Part shown: piece by piece, positions 1-8,387 of the stretch
How the letters are laid out: every line of letters starts with the position of its first letter
How positions within the stretch are numbered: the first letter of the stretch is position 1
DNA from: Streptomyces sp. GS7
GTDB lineage: Bacteria; Actinomycetota; Actinomycetes; Streptomycetales; Streptomycetaceae
Assembly: GCF_009834125.1 (NCBI RefSeq)
Contig: NZ_CP047146.1
Location: 4,519,501 to 4,583,500 of the forward strand
DNA length: 64,000 nucleotides
Direction: 5' to 3'
Position numbers and translations under genes: made by a program
Notes under the pieces: generated by a model
What the model was told of the DNA's origin: nothing
Databases searched by the model: none
The model's input: the letters and a program-made list of their open reading frames with translations, nothing else

Positions 1-934
1 TGATCTGTTCGACGAGGTCGCCCAGCGGCATGTGGGCGGCGAGATCGCGGTCGAAGGCGTCCTCGTCGTCGTATCCAGCCATGTACATGTAGTTGTTCTT
101 GAAGGTGGGCTGGGCGCGCTCGAAGATGGTGTGGAAGTCGCCGGTCACGGCCTCGAACGCGGCCAGTGCGGCGAGGCGCCGGTCCGTGGCTGCGGCACGT
201 GAGCCCCAGTAGCCGCTCATGCTGATGCCGAACATGCCGATCCGGGTCAGGTCGACCTCGGGCAGAGATGCCAGGTGGTCTACGTAGAGGCTGATGGCGC
301 GCTCGTAGTTGCCGAGGTCCACGGTCAGGCCACGGGCGCGGGACTCGCCTTGGCCAGGGCCCTCGATCGAGAGGGCGACCATGCCGCGTGAGGTGTAGTA
401 CCGCTCGGCGGCGTGGATGTAGTCCTCCTTGATCATGTCCATCCCGGGGCCGAGGATCACCGCGGGCGCGTTCTGCACCGCAGAGGCGGGCAGGTGGAGC
501 AGGGCGAAGATCTACTTGCCCTCGAAGTCCAGGACTACGCGCCGGACGCGCCCGTCGCGCAGGGCGCCGAGGCGCTCGACGCAGTGGTTGGTGCGCTCGC
601 GGAAGGCGGCCTTGCGCGGATCGGCGGCGTCGAAGATCGAGTACTGGGCGCGGCCCCACATCACCGCGGCCCGCTCGTACAGGTCGGAGGCGGTGCGCGC
701 GAAGCCGTTCTTCTCGTGGTGGGCCGCGCGCTCCTCGGCCTGCGCGGCAACCGTCGCCCATGCCTTGGGCAGCATTGCGCCGCTCTTGACCAGCGCGAAG
801 ACCTTGTCGAAGTCGGTGTGGTCGTGGCCGAGCAGTTCCATGGTGCCCTTGGCCTCGGGGTGCAGGGCGTCGAAGCCGCCCTGGGCGAGTGCGATGTCCA
901 GTGTCCAGCTCCGGCCGGTCGAACGGATGGTCAC
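1..934 (-). pseudogene. FrsA-like alpha/beta hydrolase, interrupted by an amber codon and cut by the left edge
   Basis: The N-terminal part reads MTIRSTGRSW to LDFEGK, about 140 residues of helical cap typical of FrsA/DUF1100-like hydrolases. It then meets an in-frame TAG at 512-514. The same frame continues past the stop with intact hydrolase sequence: a GPGMDM segment, the GPGQGESR loop and the nucleophile elbow GISMSG, and runs off the left edge. No reading-frame change is needed, so one base change in an otherwise healthy gene explains it. It diverges from a MarR gene across a palindrome, so MarR control is likely. It is either a real nonsense mutation or a base error. The substrate is unknown. 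Confidence 0.8.
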
Positions 935-960
935 GAGGATCCCTTCTCTGCTGCGATTAG

Positions 961-987
961 CTAAGTACTTATCTAGTAAGTACTTAG
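961..987. promoter_or_regulatory. Perfect palindrome in the divergent promoter, probable MarR operator
   Basis: The 11-base arms CTAAGTACTTA and TAAGTACTTAG are perfect inverted repeats separated by TCTAG. Each arm contains the self-complementary octamer AAGTACTT, so there are two stacked sites. It lies 26 bases from the hydrolase start and 47 bases from the MarR start, a normal place for an autoregulated MarR dimer site controlling both genes. Confidence 0.75.
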
Positions 988-1034
988 TCTAGGCTGTTGT
1001 CAACCCGCCCGTCTCGATGGGAAGACCTCCGCCC

Positions 1035-1499
1035 ATGTCCCAGTCCGAGTCCCGACCGGATGCCGTCCGCGCGGCAGCGCTCGACCGCCTCGCCCGCGCC
1101 GCCTACCGGCTGAGCGCTGCGGACGCGCGGCTGCGCGGCCGTGCCACCCGGACCCCCGGTGCTCTCTCCCTCACCCACGCCCGCGCGCTACGCGCCCTGG
1201 CCGAGCAGGGCCCGCTGACCATCCGCCAACTCGCCGCAGGTACGGAGACCACCGGCGCCGCCACCACCCAACTGGTCAACGGTCTCGTCGCGGCCGGCTA
1301 TGTCACCCGCACCCGCGCCTCCGAGGACAAACGCTCCGTCCTGGTCACCCTCACCGCCGCCGGACGAGCGCGGCACGACCAGCGCCAGCAGGCACTGGCC
1401 GAAGCCCTGCACACCGCCCTGGCCAGCTGGGACGGCCCGGCCCTGGACTCGGCCTCCGAGGTACTGGATCACCTGTCGGCGATCTATGACCAGCTCTGA
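1035..1499 (+). CDS. MarR-family transcriptional regulator
   Basis: This 154-residue protein has the usual MarR length. The winged helix-turn-helix covers roughly residues 42-110, with ALRALAEQGPLTIRQLA (first helices), TGAATTQLVNGLVAAGYVTR (recognition helix) and a wing around RASEDKRSVLVTLT. MarR dimers repress nearby genes and release DNA on binding a small ligand. The start at 1035 was preferred over an in-frame ATG at 1017 because it trims a non-conserved extension and lies downstream of a GGAAG sequence. It is divergent from the broken hydrolase, which is the probable target along with itself. The ligand cannot be inferred. Confidence 0.88.
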   Translation: MSQSESRPDAVRAAALDRLARAAYRLSAADARLRGRATRTPGALSLTHARALRALAEQGPLTIRQLAAGTETTGAATTQLVNGLVAAGYVTRTRASEDKRSVLVTLTAAGRARHDQRQQALAEALHTALASWDGPALDSASEVLDHLSAIYDQL

Positions 1500-1554
1500 G
1501 CAGCCCCACGCCGCACCGGGGCGCCTTTGGAAGGCCGTGCAGATGGGCGACCGT

Positions 1555-2397
1555 TCATGGTCGGCATTGAGGACGTGTATCCCAGCGGTGGGTGGTCCAG
1601 GCTCGGCGGATCAGGCTACGGACGGCGATGATCGTGTCCGCGAGGTCGAAGAAGGCGTTGACGACGGTCGCGCGGCGCTCGTAGCAGCGGGCAAGGCGGT
1701 GGAAGGCGTTCTGCCAGGCGTGCGTGCGCTCGACATGCCACCGCTGGCTCGCCTGGATCGGCGCCTTCTCACCTTTGTGCGCGATGCGGCCGTGCAGGTC
1801 GCGGGCGGCGAGTTCGACGCGGGTCTTGTCCGAGTCGTAGCCGGCGTCCAGGTGCACCGTGATGTCGTCGGGCAGCGGCCCGAGGCCGTCCAGCAGGTCC
1901 AGCGTCGGCGCGCGCAGCGGCGAGTCGTGGCGGTTCGCTCCGGCCAGGACCCGGCCGAGCGGGATTCCGTAACCATCCGTCATGCCCGAGCGTTTCAGGC
2001 CCTGCTTGCCGTGATCGACCGGTGAGCGCCCGGCGGCCTCGCCGCCACCGGGGGCCTTGGTGATGGACCCGTCGACGGCGATCTGGTCGAGCACGAGCCC
2101 CACGATCCGGTCGTAGGACTCCAGCGCGAACTGCTTGAGCCGGGCGAAGACGCCAAGCCAGCTCCACTCGTCGCGACGATTGCGGATGGTGGTCGCCGAG
2201 CAGGTCGTGTCGGAGATCGCCTGGTAGGAGCAGCCGAACCGCAGGAGCTGCAGCAGCTTGTCAAACACGATCCGGTCGCTGATACGGCGGCGGTGGCACC
2301 CCAGCGGGTGGGACGGATCGACCGTAGGGCGCTCGGGCAGCAGCGCCGCGAATTGGTCCCAGAGCGGGTCAGTCAGCCATGATGGAAGCACAGGCAC
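1555..2397 (-). CDS. IS5-family transposase
   Basis: A 280-residue intact DDE transposase. The N-terminal DUF4096-like segment WLTDPLWDQFAALLPE leads into the catalytic core, with first Asp in QIAVDGSITKAP (about residue 109), second Asp in HLDAGYDSD and Glu in HVERTHAWQNAF. The length and Y/R pattern fit an IS5-family member. It sits directly against the decapitated 5' end of the winged-helix gene that follows on the other strand, so its insertion probably removed that gene's start. I could not define terminal inverted repeats confidently. With an uninterrupted frame it could still be active. Confidence 0.9.
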   Translation of the reverse strand: MPVLPSWLTDPLWDQFAALLPERPTVDPSHPLGCHRRRISDRIVFDKLLQLLRFGCSYQAISDTTCSATTIRNRRDEWSWLGVFARLKQFALESYDRIVGLVLDQIAVDGSITKAPGGGEAAGRSPVDHGKQGLKRSGMTDGYGIPLGRVLAGANRHDSPLRAPTLDLLDGLGPLPDDITVHLDAGYDSDKTRVELAARDLHGRIAHKGEKAPIQASQRWHVERTHAWQNAFHRLARCYERRATVVNAFFDLADTIIAVRSLIRRAWTTHRWDTRPQCRP

Positions 2398-2497
2398 AGG
2401 TCCCCCCAGTGATCACAGAGCGTCGCAACTCCATGATCGCCGGACCCTGTGCCCGCCTTGTCGCCAGGAGCTCCCCACGCCGCCTATCTGCGCGAGC

Positions 2498-3954
2498 TCT
2501 AAGCTCGATTCTCCCGCCGAGGCCAGACACCGCGGCTCCGCTCACGCGCTGGCCAACCGGGGCTTGGTCACCATCAGCCGGCGACGCGGCACCTGGACAG
2601 CCACCATCACCCCCGCCGGACTGTTCTACCTCACGCACGGCCACCATCCCGACCATCCGAACAATGCGTCGGAGTCGGCCCCGCCAAACCGCGACACCAG
2701 CTCTCGCCCCGCTCCCACAGCCTCCTACTCCCAGCCGCATGCCACAAAGCAGCCTGCTCAGAAGCCCCGGCCCGGCAAGGTGTCCAAGTCTGAGGCGCCG
2801 AAGCTCTCGCTACCAGGGCGGCGTCATCACCAGGCCGTCGATCTGCTGGAGCAGCTCTCCTCCGCCCCTCACGTAACGATCATGCATCCCCGCGACGAGG
2901 AGATCGCCGAATGGCGGCGCGATATCAACTATGCCAAACGGCACGGCCTGGAGCCCGAGGGAAAACGTATCGAGACCACACGGATGCTCTACTCCAGGGA
3001 CAAGGAGTTCGTGATCCGCCTGGTCGACGGCCCCCACCCGAACAGTAAGCGCGACGCTCCCGATCAGCTCCCGCCGGTGCCGGTCCCAGCGCAACTGCGC
3101 TCGCTGCATCCGGTAGTCGAGAGTCTTCGCGAGGATAGGCAGCGCTTGGTCATGCCCGCGGCCTTGCGGCACCGTTCTTTGCGGATCCTGCAGGGGCTGG
3201 CAGCGGAAGCCGCGCGCCGCGGACATCGGGTGTACGAGATCCCGGTCCCGGAACGTGCGAAGCGCCATCCCTACTATTCCGCTCTCGGGCAGCCTTCGAT
3301 CCCGAGCTACTCCCTGCGTGAGGGTGAACTCGGGATCGGCATCGATGAGTTCGACTTCAAGATCATCATTGATCGGGAGTTCCCCCAAGCAGCGACCCGC
3401 TCCGCGCCGAGAAGCTGAAGATCGACATCGGATACAGCCGCTCACGCCGGCAGTCCTCCTGGGCCGACCGCAAGCGCTGGCAGGTGGAGGACGTGCTCGC
3501 CTCCGTACTTCGGGAGTTGGAGATCCGCGCCGTCGAGGAGCGTGCACGTCAGGCCGAGGAAGAACGCCGGCAGGCCGAGCGCCAGGCCCGCTGGGAACGA
3601 GCCATGAAAGAAGCGCGGACCGCGGCCACCCGGGCCTACCACGCCGAGCGTCTCCGCGAGCAGGCCGCACGCTGGCGGGAGACATGTGAACTGCGGGAGT
3701 ATTGCGCAGCGTTGGAGCAGCGCATCGCCAATGCCGATACGCCCGAGGCACCGGATCTCGCCGGCGCACGAGACTGGCTGGAATGGGCACGCGCGCATCT
3801 GGACTCGCTGGACCCGCTGCAGCGACTACCGAAGAAGCCACCACCACCCGAGTTCAACGCGGACGACCTCAAGCCCTACCTCCCCAAGGGCTGGAGTCCG
3901 CACGGTCCAGACGCCCACTCCAGCGGATGGCGGCCGCGCTGGCCCACCTCGTGA
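2498..3954 (+). pseudogene. Winged-helix / coiled-coil protein, 5' end lost to IS5 and frameshifted
   Basis: The readable sequence begins with a winged-helix fragment (ALANRGLVTISRRRGTW, then TPAGLFYLTHG), continues through a basic linker and a conserved-looking domain (HPRDEEIAEWRRDINYAKRH; MLYSRDKEFVIRLVDG), and changes frame at a CCCCC run at 3382-3386. Adding one C would join ...IDREF to PPSSDPLRAEKLKIDIGYS and on into a Glu/Arg/Ala-rich coiled coil (EERARQAEEERRQAERQARW) ending near ADDLKPYLPKGW. No start codon is visible; upstream codons are antisense to the IS5 transposase. The combination resembles uncharacterised Streptomyces proteins. Function is unknown; DNA binding is inferred from the N-terminal fragment. 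Confidence 0.7.
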
Positions 3955-4074
3955 CCACCGCCACTGTCACCTTCTGCTGCACCCGTGGAGGCCCAGGCCC
4001 GAGACAAGCGGCAGGTTCTGCTCTTGAGAACTGCGAGCGCGTTCCTACAGGACCTTCAGCTTGCCTCATTTGAT

Positions 4075-4869
4075 TCAGCGTCGGCTTCGACGCGGCGGCC
4101 GGGAAACAAGGGGCTGGGGGTGCGCCGTCCTGCCTGTCGACGGGTGCTGATAGGCGTCCTTGACGATCTGCTCGAAGTCCTCCTCGCTGAACATCCGTCG
4201 GCTGCCGATCATCCGGTGAGGAACCCGGCCTGCACTGGACTCGGTGCGCAGCCATGAGGCTCCGACGTCGAGTCGCTCGGCTGCTTCGGCAACGGAGTAG
4301 AGCATCGGCCCCGACTTCTTCTTCTCCGCTGGTGTGCCGGTCGCCCCATCCTGTCCCGGAAGCCCCCAGTTGAGGCCGAGCGCGGCCGACTCCGCCGCCG
4401 CCAGCAACACACCGAGGCCGCGCAGCCGGGCGCCGTCGCCGATACCGTCGTTCGGGCCCGGCAGGCCGAGTGCGCGACGCTCCTGCGTCGCCGGATCGTC
4501 GGAGGGCAGGAGCAGCGCTGCCAGGCGGTAGTCCTCTTCGCTCAGCGTGGCCCGCGCCTCGAGCGCTCGGAACAAGCGCAGTCGCTCGCTCTGCAGCGCC
4601 CGCTTGTCCAAGTTCCAGATCCGCGCGCGGAGTTCCTCCCAGCCCTCGTGCATCCGAACCGCGGCGAGGGCATAGGAGGTGCTGTCCGTATCCGGGTGAG
4701 CCTTGGCCCGCCGGTGCATCGCGCAGACGTCCATCCCCTCCTCCACCGGGTACTTGCACGGGAAGCCGTAGAACGAGGTCACCGGCTCCGGGCGACTCCT
4801 TCGATGCCCGGCGCGTGCACGCGCGAGGGCGTAGGACGTTTGGGGAAGGATCCGACCGCCGCGCAACAA
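4075..4869 (-). CDS. Helix-turn-helix protein with excisionase/MerR-like C-terminus
   Basis: The C-terminal segment MLYSVAEAAERLDVGASWLR, followed by AGRVPHRMIGSRRMFSEEDF, is the winged helix of the MerR/excisionase-like group used by Xis proteins and some replication or transfer regulators of actinomycete elements. The N-terminal half carries a possible zinc site, PCKYPVEEGMDVCAMHRR (C-x11-C-x2-H). A GTG at 4782 just before TSFYGFPCKY is a plausible alternative start, because the first 29 residues look non-conserved. It diverges from a GntR gene. The pairing recalls integrative-element control modules, but no integrase or attachment site lies here. Confidence 0.55.
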   Translation of the reverse strand: MLRGGRILPQTSYALARARAGHRRSRPEPVTSFYGFPCKYPVEEGMDVCAMHRRAKAHPDTDSTSYALAAVRMHEGWEELRARIWNLDKRALQSERLRLFRALEARATLSEEDYRLAALLLPSDDPATQERRALGLPGPNDGIGDGARLRGLGVLLAAAESAALGLNWGLPGQDGATGTPAEKKKSGPMLYSVAEAAERLDVGASWLRTESSAGRVPHRMIGSRRMFSEEDFEQIVKDAYQHPSTGRTAHPQPLVSRPPRRSRR

Positions 4870-4924
4870 GACGGACTTCCCGGGAGGAACTACACCCAGG
4901 GGTGATCTGTCACTGACGGGGCAT

Positions 4925-4980
4925 TAGGACTAGGACTATGGTTCTGCTGAACGCCCGGCGCGTCAATAGGGCTAGGACTA
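4925..4980. promoter_or_regulatory. Direct-repeat operator candidate upstream of the GntR gene
   Basis: TAGGACTAGGACTA at 4925-4938 and TAGGGCTAGGACTA at 4967-4980 match in 13 of 14 positions and are 42 bases apart, four helical turns. Each copy contains the internal tandem unit TAGGACTA. The pair lies between the divergent HTH and GntR genes and ends 44 bases before the GntR start. This is a natural arrangement for GntR autoregulation. Confidence 0.55.
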
Positions 4981-5024
4981 AGTCGTGTTGGGATGCATCC
5001 CGCGTGACACATGAGGAGGACGGC

Positions 5025-5786
5025 ATGAACAGCCCCGCCTATCGGCAGATCGCCTCGGAGCTGCGAGAGGCCATCGAACGGGGAACGTATCCCGAAGGCG
5101 CGGCGCTGCCGAAGATCACCGAGATCGCCGAGCAATACGGGATCGCCAAGCAGACCGCCCGTGCGGCCATCGCCGAGCTGGAAGCCGAGGGCCTGGTGGA
5201 GGTGGGCCGGCGCCGCGGCACCACCGTCCGCGTCAGGCCCGTAAAGCAGCGCCTCACGCGAAGCCGGCAGGTGTTCCGCGACGAGCGGGGCTACTACTTC
5301 GACCCGACCGCCCAGCCCTGGAACGCGCTCGAGCCCCCGACGATCACCTGGGGCCCGGCTCCCCGCGACGTCGCCGTCCTGCTCAGCGCCGCCCCGGGCG
5401 AGGACGTCCTGATCCGCGACCGAATCATGGGCGATGTCGCCGCACGCAAGCCGATGCAACTGGCCACCAGCTTCCTGCCCGCCACCCTCTCCCGCGGGAC
5501 ACAACTCGCCGAACGCGACACCGGCCCCGGCGGCATCTACGACCTCCTCGAAAACATGGGCCACGGCCCCCTGGCATGGGAGGAAACCGTGGGCGCCCGC
5601 ATGCCCGCCCCGGCCGAGGCCGAACGCCTCGGCCTGCCCAAGGGCATCCCACTCCTGCGCATCGTGCGGACAACCAAGAGCCCGGATGGAACGGTGCTGG
5701 AGGTCAACGACACGCGCATGCCCGCGGACACCTTCGAGATCGGCTACTCCATCACCCGCCACCCCTCCGCCGTATTGCCCAACTGA
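5025..5786 (+). CDS. GntR-family regulator with UTRA domain
   Basis: The protein is 253 residues long. The N-terminal GntR winged helix covers residues 1-70: YRQIASELREAIERGTYPEG, then the recognition helix around IAKQTARAAIAELEAEG and the wing GRRRGTTV. The C-terminal UTRA/HutC-type effector domain follows, with RDRIMGD, GGIYDLLENMGHG and the closing strand VLEVNDTRMPADTFEIGYSI. Such regulators bind a small ligand through UTRA and repress adjacent genes. The ATG at 5025 has a strong GAGGAGG ribosome site, and upstream in-frame codons are non-coding in character. Repeated TAGGACTA motifs precede it. Confidence 0.9.
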   Translation: MNSPAYRQIASELREAIERGTYPEGAALPKITEIAEQYGIAKQTARAAIAELEAEGLVEVGRRRGTTVRVRPVKQRLTRSRQVFRDERGYYFDPTAQPWNALEPPTITWGPAPRDVAVLLSAAPGEDVLIRDRIMGDVAARKPMQLATSFLPATLSRGTQLAERDTGPGGIYDLLENMGHGPLAWEETVGARMPAPAEAERLGLPKGIPLLRIVRTTKSPDGTVLEVNDTRMPADTFEIGYSITRHPSAVLPN

Positions 5787-5919
5787 AGCCCTGTCCCTGT
5801 GGAGTGAGGGTGACCTGTTCACAGCGGTACGTACCCCCCTCGGGTCACCAGTGCGAATCACCGCTTGCGCGTACGGCCAGCGCGCCGCTGATGTCAGACC
5901 CCGCTGCCACCATCCGCCC

Positions 5920-6852
5920 ATGCTCATCAGCCCGAAATCAGCCCACGCAACATTCGTGGACCTCACCCGCAACTGCGCCCTCCCCTTGGACCCAGACGTC
6001 CTGCTGCGCACCGACGTCCTGCGCCACCACGGCCATACGGTCATCGGCGACGTCGCGCTGCGCGCCTACAAGCACAAGTCGCGCTGGACGTACGACGAGC
6101 GTGACGTGCGCCGCGCCGGACGAGCCTTAGCCGAACTCCCCGTCGACCTCGATGACCTCGCAGAGACCCACCTGCCCGACTACCGCGACGACGTCAGCCC
6201 GGAGGAGTGGTACCGCCCGGACTGGCGCCGCCAGCTGGTGTCCTTGATGTTCGACGCCGCCCGCCTCAAAGCCTTCCGGGAAGAACGCCCGTACGACGAG
6301 AACTGGCATTCCTGGAAGAAACTCGGGGACAACGGCCTGCCCGGCGGACTGACGATGACCGAGTTCATCCAGACCCGCAGCGACACCCCCTTCATGCAGA
6401 ACATCGCCGGCACCAAACCGAGCCGGCTGCTGACGTGGTCCGGCACACACTGGCTTCTGCCGCGCGCCTACATGGAGCTCCTGGACCGTTGGGAGCGTCT
6501 GGAAGACGACCTGATCGACAAGGCCCGCACCTGCTCGGCCTGCGGGGCCCAAGGACCGCACCTCGCCTGGCGGACGCCCACCGCGAACGGCTACATCACC
6601 CTGTGCCCACCCTGCCCAGGCGAGGCGCACCTCCTCTACCAAGGACATCTCCGCGGCGTCCTCTACGAGTCGCTGCGGCGCACCCAGCGGGCCGACGCCT
6701 CGCAGGCTCTCCACACCGAGGTAAGCCGAAGAGGGGCAGTCGAGGTGGGCGGCCGAGAAGGAGCGGCGAGTGGGCCTCGGCTGCTCCGTCCCGGCGATGG
6801 CGGATTGAGTGTCAGGCAAGTTCGGCAAGGTGCTCCAGGAGCCCGTGCCTGA
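5920..6852 (+). CDS. Hypothetical actinomycete protein with a cysteine pair cluster
   Basis: An intact frame of about 310 residues starts at ATG 5920, 134 bases after the GntR gene. It begins MLISPKSAHATFVDLT and is rich in Trp, Arg and Asp. Near residue 205 there is CSACGAQGPHL and about 25 residues later CPPC, which together look like a zinc ribbon. The last 50 residues after EVSRRGAVEV are low-complexity and may be past the ancestral end. No recognised catalytic motif was seen. The GntR/UTRA regulator upstream and a conserved zinc ribbon suggest an accessory element gene, but no function is assigned. Confidence 0.6.
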   Translation: MLISPKSAHATFVDLTRNCALPLDPDVLLRTDVLRHHGHTVIGDVALRAYKHKSRWTYDERDVRRAGRALAELPVDLDDLAETHLPDYRDDVSPEEWYRPDWRRQLVSLMFDAARLKAFREERPYDENWHSWKKLGDNGLPGGLTMTEFIQTRSDTPFMQNIAGTKPSRLLTWSGTHWLLPRAYMELLDRWERLEDDLIDKARTCSACGAQGPHLAWRTPTANGYITLCPPCPGEAHLLYQGHLRGVLYESLRRTQRADASQALHTEVSRRGAVEVGGREGAASGPRLLRPGDGGLSVRQVRQGAPGARA

Positions 6853-6886
6853 CGGGTGTCAGCGGGAAGTGCAGGCAAGTTGGGCA
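6812..6886. repeat. 15-base motif repeated directly; inverted copy at 8432-8446
   Basis: CAGGCAAGTTCGGCA starts near 6813 and CAGGCAAGTTGGGCA near 6872. The complement, CAGGCAAGTTAGGCA, occurs on the other strand at 8432-8446, close to the resolvase remnant. Only the eleventh base differs between the three copies. A conserved 15-mer in direct and inverted copies around recombinase debris suggests recombinase binding sites. Confidence 0.5.
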
Positions 6887-6932
6887 CGTACGTGACATCA
6901 CAGCCTCCCCGACTCCTTTCGGGACCGAAAGA

Positions 6933-6974
6933 AGTCCGGTGACCTCGCTCCGATCGGAACAAGGTCACCGGACT
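6933..6974. terminator. Hairpin between convergent genes
   Basis: AGTCCGGTGACCT and AGGTCACCGGACT are perfect 13-base arms around a 16-base loop. The hairpin lies between the end of the hypothetical gene on the plus strand and the glycine-rich gene on the minus strand, so a bidirectional terminator is the simplest reading. There is no clear T tract, as is usual in Streptomyces. Confidence 0.55.
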
Positions 6975-7155
6975 GGGTATCTTCCGCGCAGCGCCCAGCT
7001 ACGGGCCGAGGATCGGCGTCCGGCCGTTGCCACGGTTGCACCTCTTCCGCAGCCTCCTGGCCGCCGGGAGGAGGACAGAACCTTTCCGGTTGGCCTCCCG
7101 TCCGGAATCGACGTGCCGGGCGGGAGAGCACAGCGGGATCCCGGTGGTGCGACTC

Positions 7156-7956
7156 TTAGGGGGTGTAGGTCAGCACCACGCAGCCAGACTTTCCGTCGCG
7201 GCCCGGTTCGGACGGCCTCTGGTGGGGGTCCCCTCCGCCGGAGTTGCCCGCTCCGCGGCCGCCGCCGCCTCCGGCTCCCGCGAAGAGGCAGGGCTTCGGG
7301 TACTTCGAAAGGTAGCCTCCCGCACCGCCCTGTCCCGGGTCGTTGATGCGGGCATCGTGACCGCGTGTACCGGCCTCGCCTGTTTCGAGGACCCTGCCGG
7401 AGCGCTGGCAGACGAGGTGCGTGCGGTTGCTTGCCCCACCGGCTCCTCCGTAACCGCTTTCCCACGTTCCTGACGCCTCACCGCCCCGCCCTGGCAGCCC
7501 GTGCCGGGCATCGGCCAGAAGACGCCAATGCTCCATGTCCGCAACACCGGAGTCGCTTCCGTCCTTGCCGGGTTTGCCGTTGTGGTACTTGCCCGTTCCG
7601 CCCTCGCCTCCCGCGCCTCCGTTGCCCACGACGACGGTGAGTTTGTCTCCGCCCTTGACAGTGGCAGTGCACGACACCGCGCCCCCGCTGCTGCCACCCC
7701 CGCCGCCGGCACCACTGAGGCGGCCGTCATTGTTGCCGCCCCCGCCCCCGCCCCCGCCACCCCCGCCCAGGGCTTGCACGTGAAGGCTGGTGACGCCCTG
7801 CGGCACGGTGAACTCGTACCGGCCAGGGGTGGTGAACGCCTGGTCGACCGGGGCCAGTGCCGCCGACGCCGAGCCCGGCACCGCCAGCAACGGCACCGCC
7901 GTCGCCACGACCACCAGCACCGCGCACCTCAACCGCGCGGGAAAGAGCAGCCTCAT
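7156..7956 (-). CDS. Secreted glycine-rich protein
   Basis: A 266-residue protein. MRLLFPARLRCAVLVVVATAV followed by PLLAVPGSASAA is a clear Sec signal peptide. The mature part starts with a beta-rich segment (YEFTVPQGVTSLHVQALGG) and then long Gly runs, including GGGGGGGGGGG, alternating with cysteine-bearing segments (SCTATVKGGDKLTVVVGNGG; NRTHLVCQRSG; KPCLFAGAGG) and ends CVVLTYTP. This is the layout of actinobacterial glycine-rich surface or secreted proteins with a C-terminal strand matching the first. ATG 7956 has an AGGGGG ribosome site; an upstream in-frame ATG at 7989 would spoil the signal peptide. The role is unknown; surface or matrix is inferred. Confidence 0.75.
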   Translation of the reverse strand: MRLLFPARLRCAVLVVVATAVPLLAVPGSASAALAPVDQAFTTPGRYEFTVPQGVTSLHVQALGGGGGGGGGGGNNDGRLSGAGGGGGSSGGAVSCTATVKGGDKLTVVVGNGGAGGEGGTGKYHNGKPGKDGSDSGVADMEHWRLLADARHGLPGRGGEASGTWESGYGGAGGASNRTHLVCQRSGRVLETGEAGTRGHDARINDPGQGGAGGYLSKYPKPCLFAGAGGGGGRGAGNSGGGDPHQRPSEPGRDGKSGCVVLTYTP

Positions 7957-8106
7957 GAAAACCCCCTGATCATCATCAGAACAGACCACTCCGCCTCCTC
8001 TCCCTCATCCACCGCGTCCAACCGGCCGCGGCCGGGGATTCACTCGCCCGGGAACGACGTTCGATGGCGCCGCATCCAGCCGCTGTCCGCACGGTTCGCG
8101 TGGCTC

Positions 8107-8289
8107 TCACAAACGACGACCCCGTCCGCGGCGGTCGACTTCCTGGACGCAGAGCATGTCGCCGTCGCGCAGGTAGTCGAGGGCGGTCGTGAGGCCGGAC
8201 CGAGTCCGGGGCCTGCTCTGCCCGGCGCATGCATACCCGACGAGCCGGTCAGTGTGGCTGTCCGTCCCGGCCCCGACGCACAGATGCAT
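8107..8289 (-). pseudogene. Serine recombinase (resolvase) N-terminal remnant
   Basis: The segment DRLVGYACAGQ matches the resolvase start (normally VGYARVST-Q), and SGLTTALDYLRDGDMLCVQEVDRRGRG matches the second block of the catalytic domain (RPGL-ALDYLR-GDTLVV-KLDRLGRS). The stretch between them, carrying the segment after the active-site Ser, is shortened. The protein ends right after the second block. The Ser-bearing motif itself is degraded to YACAG, so it is inactive. Large palindromes and an inverted 15-mer lie immediately upstream, where a resolvase site would be. Confidence 0.65.
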
Positions 8290-8326
8290 TCGAATCCTCG
8301 TGGCCTTACGGAGCAGCGTCCACCTC

Positions 8327-8387
8327 AACTTTGTTTCGACCGAAACGAAGTTGGCCCCACCTTGGTTCGACCGAACCAAGGTGGGGC
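8327..8387. repeat. Two adjacent large palindromes with the same core
   Basis: The first is AACTTTGTTTCG / CGAAACGAAGTT (8327-8338 and 8341-8352, one mismatch). The second has perfect 16-base arms, 8354-8369 and 8372-8387, with inner half GGTTCG / CGAACC. Both have the 2-base centre AC between TTCG and CGAA. They abut, with one base between them. A 2-base centre is what serine recombinases use as crossover dinucleotide, and the palindromes sit just upstream of the resolvase remnant. Confidence 0.75.

Noticed and set aside
1500..2420. Terminal inverted repeats of the first IS5 element
   Set aside because: No convincing matching ends were found on the two sides of the transposase, so the element boundaries were left undefined.
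2258..2497. Start of the winged-helix gene at 2258
   Set aside because: The first 80 codons are antisense to the IS5 transposase and have no domain.
5434..5919. Long upstream start for the hypothetical gene after GntR
   Set aside because: It overlaps the GntR gene out of frame; ATG 5920 lies after its end and begins coding-like sequence.
4075..6852. Intact integrative conjugative element (Xis-like HTH, GntR, hypothetical gene)
   Set aside because: No integrase, replication or FtsK-like transfer gene and no att repeats are present; only the regulatory flavour matches.
7535..7783. Pro-rich plus-strand frame
   Set aside because: It is the complement of glycine codon runs in the secreted glycine-rich gene.
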